DNA of 56,791 nucleotides from a virus, in the IMG/VR virus record IMGVR_UViG_3300030060_005193, positions 1 through 56,791 of that record, one strand, 5' to 3'. Made by a program: the position numbers and the translations under genes. The notes beneath the pieces are model-generated. The model saw only the letters and a program-made list of their open reading frames with translations, searched no databases and had not been told where the DNA came from. This document shows positions 22,800 through 30,860 of the stretch, piece after piece. The first letter of the stretch is position 1. Each line of letters opens with the position of its first letter.

Positions 22800-23265
22800 A
22801 AAAACTTTAATAATGAGGTTGTTAGTAGTTTTTGGTATTGCTATGTTTTTTGGTATATTTGCACAAAATTTATGGTCTGACCAAATAGTACATAAATTTA
22901 AGTCGCCTAGTTTTAATGGCGTAGGAACATCATCTCATTACTTAACCATAGAAAACCAAGAACACACTCGCAAACTTACTCTTAAAGAAGAGATAAAAGC
23001 ATTACAAGATGAAATAAAAAGAGAGAAAGAAAACTCTACACTTGCAAGATTTATGCGTAACCTTGAATCAAGAGTCTATGCAGAGTTGTCCAGGCAACTG
23101 GTTAATAATCTGTTTGGAGAAACACCGCAAAGCTCAGGTACAATAACACTTGAAGGCAACACCATTGAATACACAAGCGATGGCGTAACATTAACCCTAA
23201 TTATAACCGAGCAAGATGGAACAATTACTCAAATCGTTATCCCTATTGGTACTTTTACTTTCTAG
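22753..23265 (+). CDS. csgF: CsgF-like curli assembly factor
   Basis: 170 residues. FKSPSFNG (49-56) corresponds to the N-terminal FRNPNFGG of CsgF, the peptide that inserts into the CsgG pore neck. The C-terminal half keeps the family pattern (SRQLVNNLFGE, then a three-stranded region with TIEYTSDGVTLTLIITEQDG). It is longer than E. coli CsgF (~138): a lysine-rich cytoplasmic tail and transmembrane anchor (about 19-38) replace a cleavable signal, and a coiled coil (about 74-95) is inserted after the pore-binding peptide. In bacteria CsgF links the CsgG channel to curli nucleation at the surface. The overlap with csgG by 50 bases strongly supports the call. Confidence 0.75.
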   Translation: MKSKKTKKELHQEEAEKTLIMRLLVVFGIAMFFGIFAQNLWSDQIVHKFKSPSFNGVGTSSHYLTIENQEHTRKLTLKEEIKALQDEIKREKENSTLARFMRNLESRVYAELSRQLVNNLFGETPQSSGTITLEGNTIEYTSDGVTLTLIITEQDGTITQIVIPIGTFTF

Positions 23266-24121
23266 TTGCTCTACGTTTGACCAACTTGAAGACACTTATG
23301 AACATAGGTTTTCTGCTCATAATGTTGTAAATATTCAAGATTTACAATCTACAGAACTTCAAAATGTACCAATTCCAGAAGTTAGTCCAGTTGTAGCTGT
23401 ATATCCGACAGCTTTTACCGACCAAACTGGACAAAGAAAAAGCAACAGTGAGTTTGCTTTGTTTAGTACCGCAATAACTCAACAGCCTAATGCTCTACTT
23501 ATCAGAGCTTTAAAACACGCTGGTAATGGCCAGTTTTTTAGAGTAGTAGAGCGAGTAGGACTAGATAACTTAACCAAAGAACGACAGCTTATAAGGTCTG
23601 CAAGAGAGCAAACCGCTAGTGAAGATGAAAAAAAGAAAGCACTTAGACCATTGTTGTTTGCTGGTATTTTGATAGAAGGTGCCGTAATTTCTTATGAATC
23701 TAATTTAGAAAGTGGGGGTTCTGGTGCCAGGTATCTAGGAATAGGTAAGAGCGTTCAATACAGAGAAGACAACATAACTGTAAGTTTGCGCATGGTGTCA
23801 GTAGCCACAGGAGAAGTGTTATTAGAAGTATTAAGCCAAAAAACTATATTTAGCTACGGAAAATCTGAGGATATATTTAGGTTTATTGAGGCTGGGACCG
23901 AGCTAGTGGAAGTAGAAATGGGTAATGCAAGAAATGAATCATCAACCATAGCTTTAATGAAAGCTATAGAAGGAGGTGTGCTAGAAATCGTAAATGATGG
24001 TTATGAAAAGGGTTTCTGGATTTTACAAAACAATAACCAAGGAGTAGAATTAAATGATGAAGAAATTAAAATTGATAAGCCTGATTGTGATGCTGACTGC
24101 GTTGACAACATACGCGGCTGA
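23216..24121 (+). CDS. csgG: CsgG outer-membrane curli secretion channel
   Basis: 301 residues. A lipoprotein signal peptide with lipobox LSSC (Cys18) precedes a full CsgG domain. Diagnostic stretches are DQTGQRK, NLTKERQLIRSARE, AGILIEGAVISYESN, SGGSGARYLGIG, DNITVSLRMVSVATGEVL and IFRFIEAG, all colinear with E. coli CsgG (277 residues). Bacterial CsgG forms a nonameric outer-membrane pore that exports unfolded curli subunits. No CsgE, CsgB or CsgD was found, so the phage channel would work with its own CsgF and the curlin-like protein encoded next, which overlaps by 68 bases. A phage could use it for export, envelope permeabilisation or blocking competitors. Confidence 0.92.
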   Translation: MEQLLKSLSLLVLLLSSCSTFDQLEDTYEHRFSAHNVVNIQDLQSTELQNVPIPEVSPVVAVYPTAFTDQTGQRKSNSEFALFSTAITQQPNALLIRALKHAGNGQFFRVVERVGLDNLTKERQLIRSAREQTASEDEKKKALRPLLFAGILIEGAVISYESNLESGGSGARYLGIGKSVQYREDNITVSLRMVSVATGEVLLEVLSQKTIFSYGKSEDIFRFIEAGTELVEVEMGNARNESSTIALMKAIEGGVLEIVNDGYEKGFWILQNNNQGVELNDEEIKIDKPDCDADCVDNIRG

Positions 24122-24788
24122 TAATGAAATATATGTAGACCAATCTGGTACTGGAGCAAATATAGACCTAGAACAACTAGGTATATCTAATATTATTGGT
24201 GGGTTAAATTCAACGGCTGGTAGTTTAAATGCCTTTGATTTAGATGGTAACAGCATGACACTTGATATAAACATGATAGGTGCAACTAACAAGTTTCTTG
24301 GTGATATATTTGCTGATAATTTTACAGGATTTTATGAATTTGATGGCGGTACAAATTCATTTACTATCCAGGTTGACCCAACAGATACTTACAGCTCAGA
24401 TGGCTCTAATCAAAATGTAGATGTTACAGGAAGCGGAAATACTTTTACTTTAAATCAAGGTACCTCAGCACTTGCATCACAGCTTGATTTAGATTGGATT
24501 ATTCAAGGCTCTAACAACACAATAACTTCAAACATAAACATAGATGGAGCTACAAATTATATGGACATAGACGGGTCCGATAATAATGTTACATATACTG
24601 GAACTGGAGTATCAGCTAGTGCGGGTGGATATTTCTACCTTGACCACACAGGAGGTTCAAGAACGTTTAATATCCAACAACTTAGCACACAAGACAATGA
24701 CTGGCTTAAAATCATATCCATTTCTGGTACTGCTGCTTCTACTGTTTGCGTCGTTCAAAACGACCAAGGTACAAGCACAAGCTGTTGA
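24054..24788 (+). CDS. Secreted curlin-like protein
   Basis: 244 residues with a Sec signal peptide (MKKLKLISLIVMLTALTTYAA). The mature start has QSG and EQLGISN spaced like a curlin repeat (QxG...QxGxxN), followed by Asn/Gly/Thr-rich beta repeats (SNNTITSNINIDG, SDNNVTYTG) to the end. It is larger than CsgA (151) and its repeats are irregular, so it is a curlin-like or beta-solenoid protein rather than a clear CsgA. As the gene directly after csgG it is the obvious export substrate. Overlaps csgG by 68 bases and the FecR gene by 92. Confidence 0.65.
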   Translation: MMKKLKLISLIVMLTALTTYAADNEIYVDQSGTGANIDLEQLGISNIIGGLNSTAGSLNAFDLDGNSMTLDINMIGATNKFLGDIFADNFTGFYEFDGGTNSFTIQVDPTDTYSSDGSNQNVDVTGSGNTFTLNQGTSALASQLDLDWIIQGSNNTITSNINIDGATNYMDIDGSDNNVTYTGTGVSASAGGYFYLDHTGGSRTFNIQQLSTQDNDWLKIISISGTAASTVCVVQNDQGTSTSC

Positions 24789-25815
24789 TATTGGAGACAT
24801 ATCTGAATTAAATGGTACGGCACAAATTGTCAGAGATAAGCCATACGATGCAGATTTAAAGTTTGCGATACAAAGCAATGATGAGGCGATAACCAAAGAT
24901 GGTCGTATGGCTATTACCTTTCTTGATGATTCAACCGTAAAGCTAACTGAGCACTCGCAACTTTTAATAGATGAATACATTTATGACCCCGACCCAAGCA
25001 AATCTAAAATGGCCCTTACCTTTGGTCTTGGTACAGCAAGATTTATTACTGGTAACCTAAACCGTATAGATAAACAAAACATCACACTTAAAACACCTAC
25101 AGCCAACATAGCTATTCGTGGTACTGACTTTACTGCAACCGTTGATGAACTTGGGCGTAGTCTAATTATTCTTTTGCCAGATGCTTTTGGTTTATCTAGT
25201 GGCGAAATAGAAGTAGTTACTGCCATGGGAACTGTTTTGTTAAATAAACCTTATGAAGCTACGACAGTAAGTGTATTTGAGTCAGCTCCCACGAAACCAG
25301 TTATATTAGATTTAACTTTAGATGTTATTGATAACATGCTTATTGTTACACCACCGAAAGAAGAAGCAGTAATTGAAGAAGAGACAACAAGCACGCAAAC
25401 TGAAAGCGTGTTAGATTTTAATGACCTAGATATAGACTATTTAGCAGAAGATTATTTAAAAGATGATAGTTTAGAATTTACAGAGCTTGATATTAATTAC
25501 TTAGATGTAAACTATCTTGAAGATTTGCTAAATGTATTAGATGCTTTGGCTATAGACGAAGATGAAGACGCTTTAGCGCAAGCCACTAGCACACAAATAT
25601 CTGGCACTTTACTAGGACGGGACCCTGATACACAAATAACAACTCTTATAACAGGCAATTTGATTAGTATGCGAAGACAGGTCAATGAAAGCGTAAGGGT
25701 TGACTTAAACGGCTCTAACGCTTATACAGTAATATTAATACAAGATGGTATATCTAATGTTATTAAAATTAATGGAGGCAGCGATAGTATTATTACTATC
25801 ACTCAAAGTGATTAA
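24697..25815 (+). CDS. FecR-domain envelope protein with curlin-like tail
   Basis: 372 residues from ATG 24697, chosen because it begins a clean signal peptide (hydrophobic LVLLLLLFASF, then AQA cleavage). Residues ~30-175 form a FecR domain (NGTAQIVRD, RMAITFLDDSTVKL, TPTANIAIRGTDFTA), typical of periplasmic FecR-like proteins. An acidic linker with DYL/NYL repeats follows. The last ~34 residues contain IQDGISNVIKI and IITITQ, matching a curlin repeat and sharing QxGISN(V/I)I with the preceding curlin-like protein. In bacteria, FecR-domain proteins often sit beside CHASE2 cyclases, as here, suggesting that it senses or binds the exported polymer and passes a signal inward. Confidence 0.75.
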   Translation: MTGLKSYPFLVLLLLLFASFKTTKVQAQAVDIGDISELNGTAQIVRDKPYDADLKFAIQSNDEAITKDGRMAITFLDDSTVKLTEHSQLLIDEYIYDPDPSKSKMALTFGLGTARFITGNLNRIDKQNITLKTPTANIAIRGTDFTATVDELGRSLIILLPDAFGLSSGEIEVVTAMGTVLLNKPYEATTVSVFESAPTKPVILDLTLDVIDNMLIVTPPKEEAVIEEETTSTQTESVLDFNDLDIDYLAEDYLKDDSLEFTELDINYLDVNYLEDLLNVLDALAIDEDEDALAQATSTQISGTLLGRDPDTQITTLITGNLISMRRQVNESVRVDLNGSNAYTVILIQDGISNVIKINGGSDSIITITQSD

Positions 25816-27567
25816 ATGAAACGACTATTATTACCTGTGCTTATAATACTGTCTTTACCATTACTATTTCAAAGCACGCCAACAGAAATATTAAAACTCA
25901 AAACTTTTGATGCTTTAATACAAACACCAGAAGAATCAAGTAACTTTGTCATACTTAACATAACAGAAGAAGATGTAGAACGTGAAGGGGGTTGGCCCTT
26001 ACCTAGACAAAGATTAGCTGAAATACAACTGCAAATATTAGGTAAAGGTGCTGTTGGCGTTGGCTGGGTTATTAGTTTTCCACAAGCGGATAGGATGGGA
26101 GGTGATGAAGATTTTGGAAGGTCTTTAGGCTACGCTCCATCCGTAATAGCTATGTTTGAAGACGGTCAGGGTAAATATCCAGAATCAACTGGCACAGTTG
26201 TCATGGGTAATGATAATGGTGGTATAGTATCAATGGGAGTTAAGGAAAATCTTAACACTCTTAAAAATAATACATTACAAGGTTTAGCCGTTGCTCCCAC
26301 TGACTTAGACCAACTTGTCAGAAGAATACCTTTATTAGTAAAAACCCCTGAAAACGAGTGGATTCCTAGTTTTGGCACACAAATATATAAAGCTTTATTT
26401 AATGTTAAAACTTATATTATAAAAACTAATGATAATGGAATATCAGAAATATCAATAAGAGGAATACCACCTGTTAAAACAGATAGTCTTGGTCGCAAAT
26501 GGATTAGTTGGGTAGATACGCCACAAACAGATTTACAAGAAATGGCAGTAAATGGCAAGTTTGTGTTTGTTGGTGTTACTGCAAATGGCGTGATGCCACA
26601 AGTAGCTACTCCAGTTGGATTGCTAGAGCCACACAAGATTCAAGCAGCACTTGCAGAATCAATATTAATACAAGATAGTCCTTTTATACCTGATTGGGCA
26701 ATAGCGGTAGAGCTTGTTATATTTTTAGTTACAGTAAGTCTTATATGGCTTGTTTTAATACGCTTTGGGATTACATGGGGAATTATATTAGGCTTGGGAA
26801 TTATGGTTTCTACTGGCTATCTTGGATATTATCTTATAAAAACAAATTTGCTTGTTGATGTAACCTGGTCTTTAATTTCACAGTTTATTACAGGAACTAC
26901 AGCATTTTACATAAGATTTAGAGAGCAGTTTAAGTTAAGACTGCAAATTAAAAAACAGTTTGAACATTATCTTGACCCACGACAAGTTAAAAAATTACAA
27001 GATAATCCTGATTTGTTAAAACTTGGCGGCGAAAAAAAATACTGCACGTTCTTGTTCACCGACGTTAGGGGGTTTACAAATTTGTCCGAGAAGTTAGAGC
27101 CTGAACAGGTAACAGACATAATGAATAAAGTATTAACTGCACAAGTCACTTGCATACAGGCACATAAAGGAATGGTAGATAAATTTATAGGTGATTCATG
27201 TATGGCAATATTTGGAGCACCATTAGATTTAGACGAACACGAAAAAAGAGCAGTAGCTTGCGCCCAAGATATGCGTACTGCAATTACACAGCTACAAAAA
27301 GAATTGCCAGAGCCAGTAGCTATTGGTATAGGTGTAAACTCTGGCGAGGCAGTAGTGGGTAACATGGGTTCTAATACAAGGTTTGATTTTTCTGCTATTG
27401 GCGATGCAGTAAATGTTGCTGCAAGACTAGAGTCTGCAACAAAAGAAGCTGGTGTTGACATCTTAATTGGTAAAAATACTGCAAAAAATTGTAAAAATGT
27501 ATTAAAATTACCAAAACCTATTAAAGTAAAAGGTAAAACGAAGGCTTTACAAATATGGACAGTTTAA
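25816..27567 (+). CDS. CHASE2-domain class III adenylate cyclase
   Basis: 583 residues. An N-terminal membrane anchor and a periplasmic CHASE2 sensor domain (about 25-285) are followed by three transmembrane helices (about 297-315, 318-340, 346-366) and a cytoplasmic cyclase domain (about 408-580). Active-site residues are all present: metal ligands Asp416 (FTDVRGF) and Asp460 (GDSCMAIFG), adenine-specifying Lys456 and Asp530, and transition-state Asn533 and Arg537 (VNVAAR). Lys plus Asp predicts ATP to cAMP. The gene starts directly after the FecR stop and ends one base before the spanin gene. A full sensor cyclase is highly unusual on a phage. Confidence 0.92.
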   Translation: MKRLLLPVLIILSLPLLFQSTPTEILKLKTFDALIQTPEESSNFVILNITEEDVEREGGWPLPRQRLAEIQLQILGKGAVGVGWVISFPQADRMGGDEDFGRSLGYAPSVIAMFEDGQGKYPESTGTVVMGNDNGGIVSMGVKENLNTLKNNTLQGLAVAPTDLDQLVRRIPLLVKTPENEWIPSFGTQIYKALFNVKTYIIKTNDNGISEISIRGIPPVKTDSLGRKWISWVDTPQTDLQEMAVNGKFVFVGVTANGVMPQVATPVGLLEPHKIQAALAESILIQDSPFIPDWAIAVELVIFLVTVSLIWLVLIRFGITWGIILGLGIMVSTGYLGYYLIKTNLLVDVTWSLISQFITGTTAFYIRFREQFKLRLQIKKQFEHYLDPRQVKKLQDNPDLLKLGGEKKYCTFLFTDVRGFTNLSEKLEPEQVTDIMNKVLTAQVTCIQAHKGMVDKFIGDSCMAIFGAPLDLDEHEKRAVACAQDMRTAITQLQKELPEPVAIGIGVNSGEAVVGNMGSNTRFDFSAIGDAVNVAARLESATKEAGVDILIGKNTAKNCKNVLKLPKPIKVKGKTKALQIWTV

Positions 27568-27568
27568 A

Positions 27569-27967
27569 ATGATGCAACAAATATTTATAGGCATAATTTT
27601 AGTTTTAGGATTGGGTTGTTATTGGCTGTACCAAGAAAACTCAACTCTTAAAGCTAACAACCAAGCTTTAGAAGGTGCTATAGCTACACAGGAAGCAACA
27701 ATTAAATCAATTCAAGCTGACTTTGAGCTACAAACGAAACAGATGAATGAACTATCAATTAAAAGCCAAGAGGCACAAAGAGAACTTAGTAGATACACAC
27801 AATTTATACAAAACTATGAATTATCTACAAAAATACTGGCAGACCCAGTAGAAATGCAAAGGAAGATAAATAATGGTACAAAACATATCATGGAAAACAT
27901 TGAGGAAATTAGCAGTGATGTTGATGGCCTTGATGATGGTTTACAGTTGCAGCCTGATACCGACTAG
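27569..27967 (+). CDS. Inner-membrane spanin-like protein (Rz-like)
   Basis: 132 residues with an N-terminal transmembrane anchor (IFIGIILVLGLGCYWLY) and a long periplasmic coiled coil (about 25-100). The end overlaps, in another frame, a lipoprotein gene. This membrane-anchored coil plus embedded lipoprotein layout is the hallmark of Rz/Rz1 spanins, which fuse inner and outer membranes at the last step of lysis. Assigned on architecture, not sequence. Confidence 0.6.
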   Translation: MMQQIFIGIILVLGLGCYWLYQENSTLKANNQALEGAIATQEATIKSIQADFELQTKQMNELSIKSQEAQRELSRYTQFIQNYELSTKILADPVEMQRKINNGTKHIMENIEEISSDVDGLDDGLQLQPDTD

Positions 27968-28262
27968 GCAAATAGAAGTATCAGCAAAACCCATAGATAG
28001 GAAAATAGTACAACCTATTATGCCTAGAGAAATAGACTTACAAGAACCTTTATGGATTGTGGTAACTCCTGAAAACTATGAACAACAACTAGCCTTTATA
28101 GAAGAACAAGAAGGAGAGTTAGTATTTCTTGCTATGACAATTCCTGACTACGAAGTTATGGCATATAACATGCAAGAAATTAAAAGGTACATAACTGAAC
28201 TTAAAGATGTGGTGGTGTATTATAGAAAAGTAACAACAACACAGGAGAAAGAAAATGAGTAA
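27873..28262 (+). CDS. Outer-membrane spanin-like lipoprotein
   Basis: 129 residues from ATG 27873. A basic N-region (KTLRK), hydrophobic core and YSC lipobox-like site (Cys26) form a lipoprotein signal; the remainder is a short proline-containing linker and a helical domain (VVTPENYEQQLAFIEEQEGE, MQEIKRYITEL). It overlaps the Rz-like gene by 95 bases. It is longer than lambda Rz1, so the o-spanin role is likely but not certain. Confidence 0.55.
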   Translation: MVQNISWKTLRKLAVMLMALMMVYSCSLIPTRQIEVSAKPIDRKIVQPIMPREIDLQEPLWIVVTPENYEQQLAFIEEQEGELVFLAMTIPDYEVMAYNMQEIKRYITELKDVVVYYRKVTTTQEKENE

Positions 28263-28650
28263 TTCACCAGAGGCATTTGTATATAAATGTAAACTTAAGT
28301 CTGTAACTGACGGCGATACAGTAAGACTACAAACTATTGATTTAGGCTTTTCTGTTCAATTACATAATAAGGCTGTCAGAATAAATGGTATTGACACACC
28401 AGAAAGCCGTATAAATATAAAAAAATACCCAGAACGAACAAAAGAAAAAGAACTAGGCTTATTAGCTAAACAAAAATTGAAAGAATGGCTGGTAGGTGAT
28501 ATAACACTAAAATCTTATGGGACAGATAAATATGGAAGAGTTTTAGGTGACATATTCTGCGATAAAGGAAATATTGCTGAATTGCTTGAAAAAGAGAATC
28601 TTGCCGTACCTTATTTCGGTGGGACAAAAACAAAAAAATGGGGAGAATAA
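28255..28650 (+). CDS. Thermonuclease (SNase-like)
   Basis: 131 residues forming a whole staphylococcal-nuclease fold. Arg42, Asp47 and Glu50 (VRINGIDTPES) keep the Arg-x4-Asp-x2-Glu spacing of the SNase active site; Asp21 (VTDGDTV) and Arg95 (DKYGRVLG) complete it. It degrades DNA or RNA with calcium. There is no signal peptide in this frame, so it would act in the cytoplasm unless released by lysis. It lies between the spanin-like gene (8-base overlap) and the endolysin gene, unusual for a nuclease. Confidence 0.85.
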   Translation: MSNSPEAFVYKCKLKSVTDGDTVRLQTIDLGFSVQLHNKAVRINGIDTPESRINIKKYPERTKEKELGLLAKQKLKEWLVGDITLKSYGTDKYGRVLGDIFCDKGNIAELLEKENLAVPYFGGTKTKKWGE

Positions 28651-28651
28651 T

Positions 28652-29101
28652 ATGAATATTTCACAAGAAGGGTTAGCACTAATTAAAAAATTTGAAGGGT
28701 GTGAACTTGATGCCTACAAATGTGCGGCTGGGGTATGGACAATCGGCTACGGCTCAACTAAAGGAGTCAAAGATGGTGACAGCATCACACAAGAAGAAGC
28801 AGACAACTTATTACTGCACGAAATGGAAGAGTATGAAGGCTACATAAACGACATGGTTGAAAATAAATTAAAACAAAATGAATTTGATGCTTTAGTTTCG
28901 TGGGTTTTTAATCTTGGTCCAGCAAACTTAAAAAGCTCAACTCTATTAAAAGTTTTAAATAGTTCACATCCAGATTGGAATGATATTCCTGCACAAATAA
29001 AAAGATGGAACAAAGCTGGTGGTAAAGTTTTACAAGGTCTTATAAGAAGAAGAGAGGCAGAGGCCTTACTATTTGAAGGTAAAGAATGGCACGACGTTTG
29101 A
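28652..29101 (+). CDS. Endolysin (GH24 lysozyme)
   Basis: 149 residues from ATG 28652, which has GGGGAG upstream. Glu15 (KKFEGC), Cys24 and Thr30 (GVWTIGYGST) form the Glu-Cys-Thr variant of the GH24 catalytic triad with exact T4-lysozyme spacing (9 and 6). FDALVSWVFNLG and the C-terminal RRREAEALLF are typical. No signal or SAR segment is present, so a holin must release it; candidates are encoded at 21359-22799. Confidence 0.92.
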   Translation: MNISQEGLALIKKFEGCELDAYKCAAGVWTIGYGSTKGVKDGDSITQEEADNLLLHEMEEYEGYINDMVENKLKQNEFDALVSWVFNLGPANLKSSTLLKVLNSSHPDWNDIPAQIKRWNKAGGKVLQGLIRRREAEALLFEGKEWHDV

Positions 29102-29185
29102 CGATGTGTAATACTAGCATAAGGCGTTTACGCTTAGAGCTAGGTTGCAAAAGTTATCGTCGCTACCTTGTGACTTAGCTCGTTT

Positions 29186-30670
29186 ATGAAAGATGTCTCA
29201 TTTAAAGATTTTGATATTCTTTCTGAACAGGATAAATCAGAAGCCGTAGCTTTATTACAAAGATACGACCAGCTTGAAAAACAAGACGACTGTCAAAATG
29301 ATTTTATAAGTTTTCTAAATCACATGTGGCCTGATTTTATTGAAGGCAGACATCATAAAATAATTGCAGACAAATTTAATCGTATAGCAGAAGGCAAACT
29401 AAAACGTTTAATTGTATGCTTACCACCCAGACACTCTAAATCTGAATTTGCATCAACATTTTTTCCTGCATGGATGATGGGGAGACGTGGCAACTTAAAA
29501 ATTATACAAACAACACACACAGCTGAATTAGCTGTTAGGTTCGGTCGTAAGGTAAGAAATATTATAGATAGCACAGAGTATCAACACATATTTCCAGATT
29601 TAAAACTACAAGCAGATAACAAATCAGCTGGTCGTTGGACAAGTAACCAAGAGGGTGAGTTTTTCGCAGCTGGTGTTGGTGGTGCAATTACAGGTCGTGG
29701 TGCTGATTTATTAATAATTGATGACCCTCATAGTGAACAAGATGCTTTGTCACCTAAATCTTTGGAATCAGCTTATGAATGGTACACATCTGGTCCTAGA
29801 CAGCGTTTACAGCCTGGAGGCATCATAGTTATAGTTATGACTAGATGGAGTACAAAAGACTTGGTTGGAAAAGTTTTAAAAAAACAAGGCGATGAAAATG
29901 CAGATAAATGGGAGGTAGTAGAGTTTCCTGCAATCATGCCAGAATCAGATAAACCTCTTTGGCCAGAGTTTTGGAAAAAAGAAGAGTTGTTAGGGGTAAA
30001 AGCATCACTGCCCATATCTAAATGGAATAGCCAATGGATGCAAAACCCAACAGCAGAAGAAGGCTCTATAGTAAAAAGGGAGTGGTGGAATAGATGGGAG
30101 GATGAAGATGTACCACCATATAGTTATGTAATACAAAGTTATGATACTGCTTTTTCTAAAAAAGAAACTGCGGACTACTCAGCTATTACAACTTGGGCAA
30201 TTTTTAATCGTGGCGACGAAAACAACGACGAAATAATTTTATTAGATGCAAAAAGACTAAGATGTGATTTTCCTGAATTAAAAAAACTTGCATTAGAAGA
30301 ATATAGATATTGGGAACCAGATTGTGTTTTGATTGAGGCTAAAGCCTCTGGAACACCTCTTACACATGAACTAAGGCGTATGGGCATACCAGTTACATCT
30401 TACTCACCCAGTAGAGGACAGGATAAAATAGCACGTATGAATAGTGTTGCACCTATATTTGAGTCTGGAATGGTTTGGGCACCCGAAGATGATTTTGCAG
30501 ATGATGTTATAGAGGAAATGGCATCTTTTCCATTTGGTGATTATGACGATTTTTGTGATAGTGCTACAATGGCTTTAATGAGATTTCGTCAAGGCGGTTT
30601 TATATCTTTATATGAAGATTATCAAGACGAAGTAAAATTACTAAGTAAAAATAGGACGGTTTACTATTGA
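29186..30670 (+). CDS. terL: Terminase large subunit
   Basis: 494 residues. The ATPase carries a Walker A-like PPRHSKSE (about 80-87), Walker B LLIIDDPHSE (about 175) and a coupling motif VIVMTRWS. The C-terminal RNase H-like nuclease begins with QSYDTAFSKKETADYSA (about 316), whose Asp is the first metal ligand. The protein motors DNA into the procapsid and cuts it. It starts the morphogenesis run. The 84-base gap upstream holds no gene. Confidence 0.92.
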   Translation: MKDVSFKDFDILSEQDKSEAVALLQRYDQLEKQDDCQNDFISFLNHMWPDFIEGRHHKIIADKFNRIAEGKLKRLIVCLPPRHSKSEFASTFFPAWMMGRRGNLKIIQTTHTAELAVRFGRKVRNIIDSTEYQHIFPDLKLQADNKSAGRWTSNQEGEFFAAGVGGAITGRGADLLIIDDPHSEQDALSPKSLESAYEWYTSGPRQRLQPGGIIVIVMTRWSTKDLVGKVLKKQGDENADKWEVVEFPAIMPESDKPLWPEFWKKEELLGVKASLPISKWNSQWMQNPTAEEGSIVKREWWNRWEDEDVPPYSYVIQSYDTAFSKKETADYSAITTWAIFNRGDENNDEIILLDAKRLRCDFPELKKLALEEYRYWEPDCVLIEAKASGTPLTHELRRMGIPVTSYSPSRGQDKIARMNSVAPIFESGMVWAPEDDFADDVIEEMASFPFGDYDDFCDSATMALMRFRQGGFISLYEDYQDEVKLLSKNRTVYY

Positions 30671-30858
30671 AGACTTTTGCAACTACTTTTGAATGGGATG
30701 GCGTTCTACATGCGGGTCCACTAATACATGCAGAAAATTTTGAACAAGCAAAATTAATAGCAGAGTATCATGGCCTTTTGATTGATGGTGAATTAGAGGC
30801 TATCATAGGAAGTGAAATTGGTTTGGAATCAAGAACAAACAAAAGGGTAATACATTAA
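30667..30858 (+). CDS. Small conserved-looking protein, TTG start
   Basis: 63 residues. The only plausible start is TTG 30667, which overlaps the terL stop (TTGA). FEWDGVLHAGPLIHAENFEQAKLIAEYHGL is an alpha/beta pattern seen in small proteins encoded between terminase and portal genes of other marine phages. Function unknown. Confidence 0.55.
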   Translation: MKTFATTFEWDGVLHAGPLIHAENFEQAKLIAEYHGLLIDGELEAIIGSEIGLESRTNKRVIH

Positions 30859-30860
30859 TT

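Noticed and set aside
23216-24121. CsgG as a contaminating bacterial segment
   Set aside because: The gene overlaps phage-type small membrane genes upstream and runs into spanin, endolysin and terminase genes with base-level overlaps, so a misjoin is unlikely.
28547-28651. N-terminal extension of the endolysin (35 codons)
   Set aside because: It overlaps the thermonuclease gene out of frame, and GGGGAG positions the ATG at 28652.
29102-29185. Possible tRNA or terminator between endolysin and terL
   Set aside because: GAGCTA/TAGCTC can pair over a distance, but there is no cloverleaf or U-tract; TTGCAA here has no matching -10 box.
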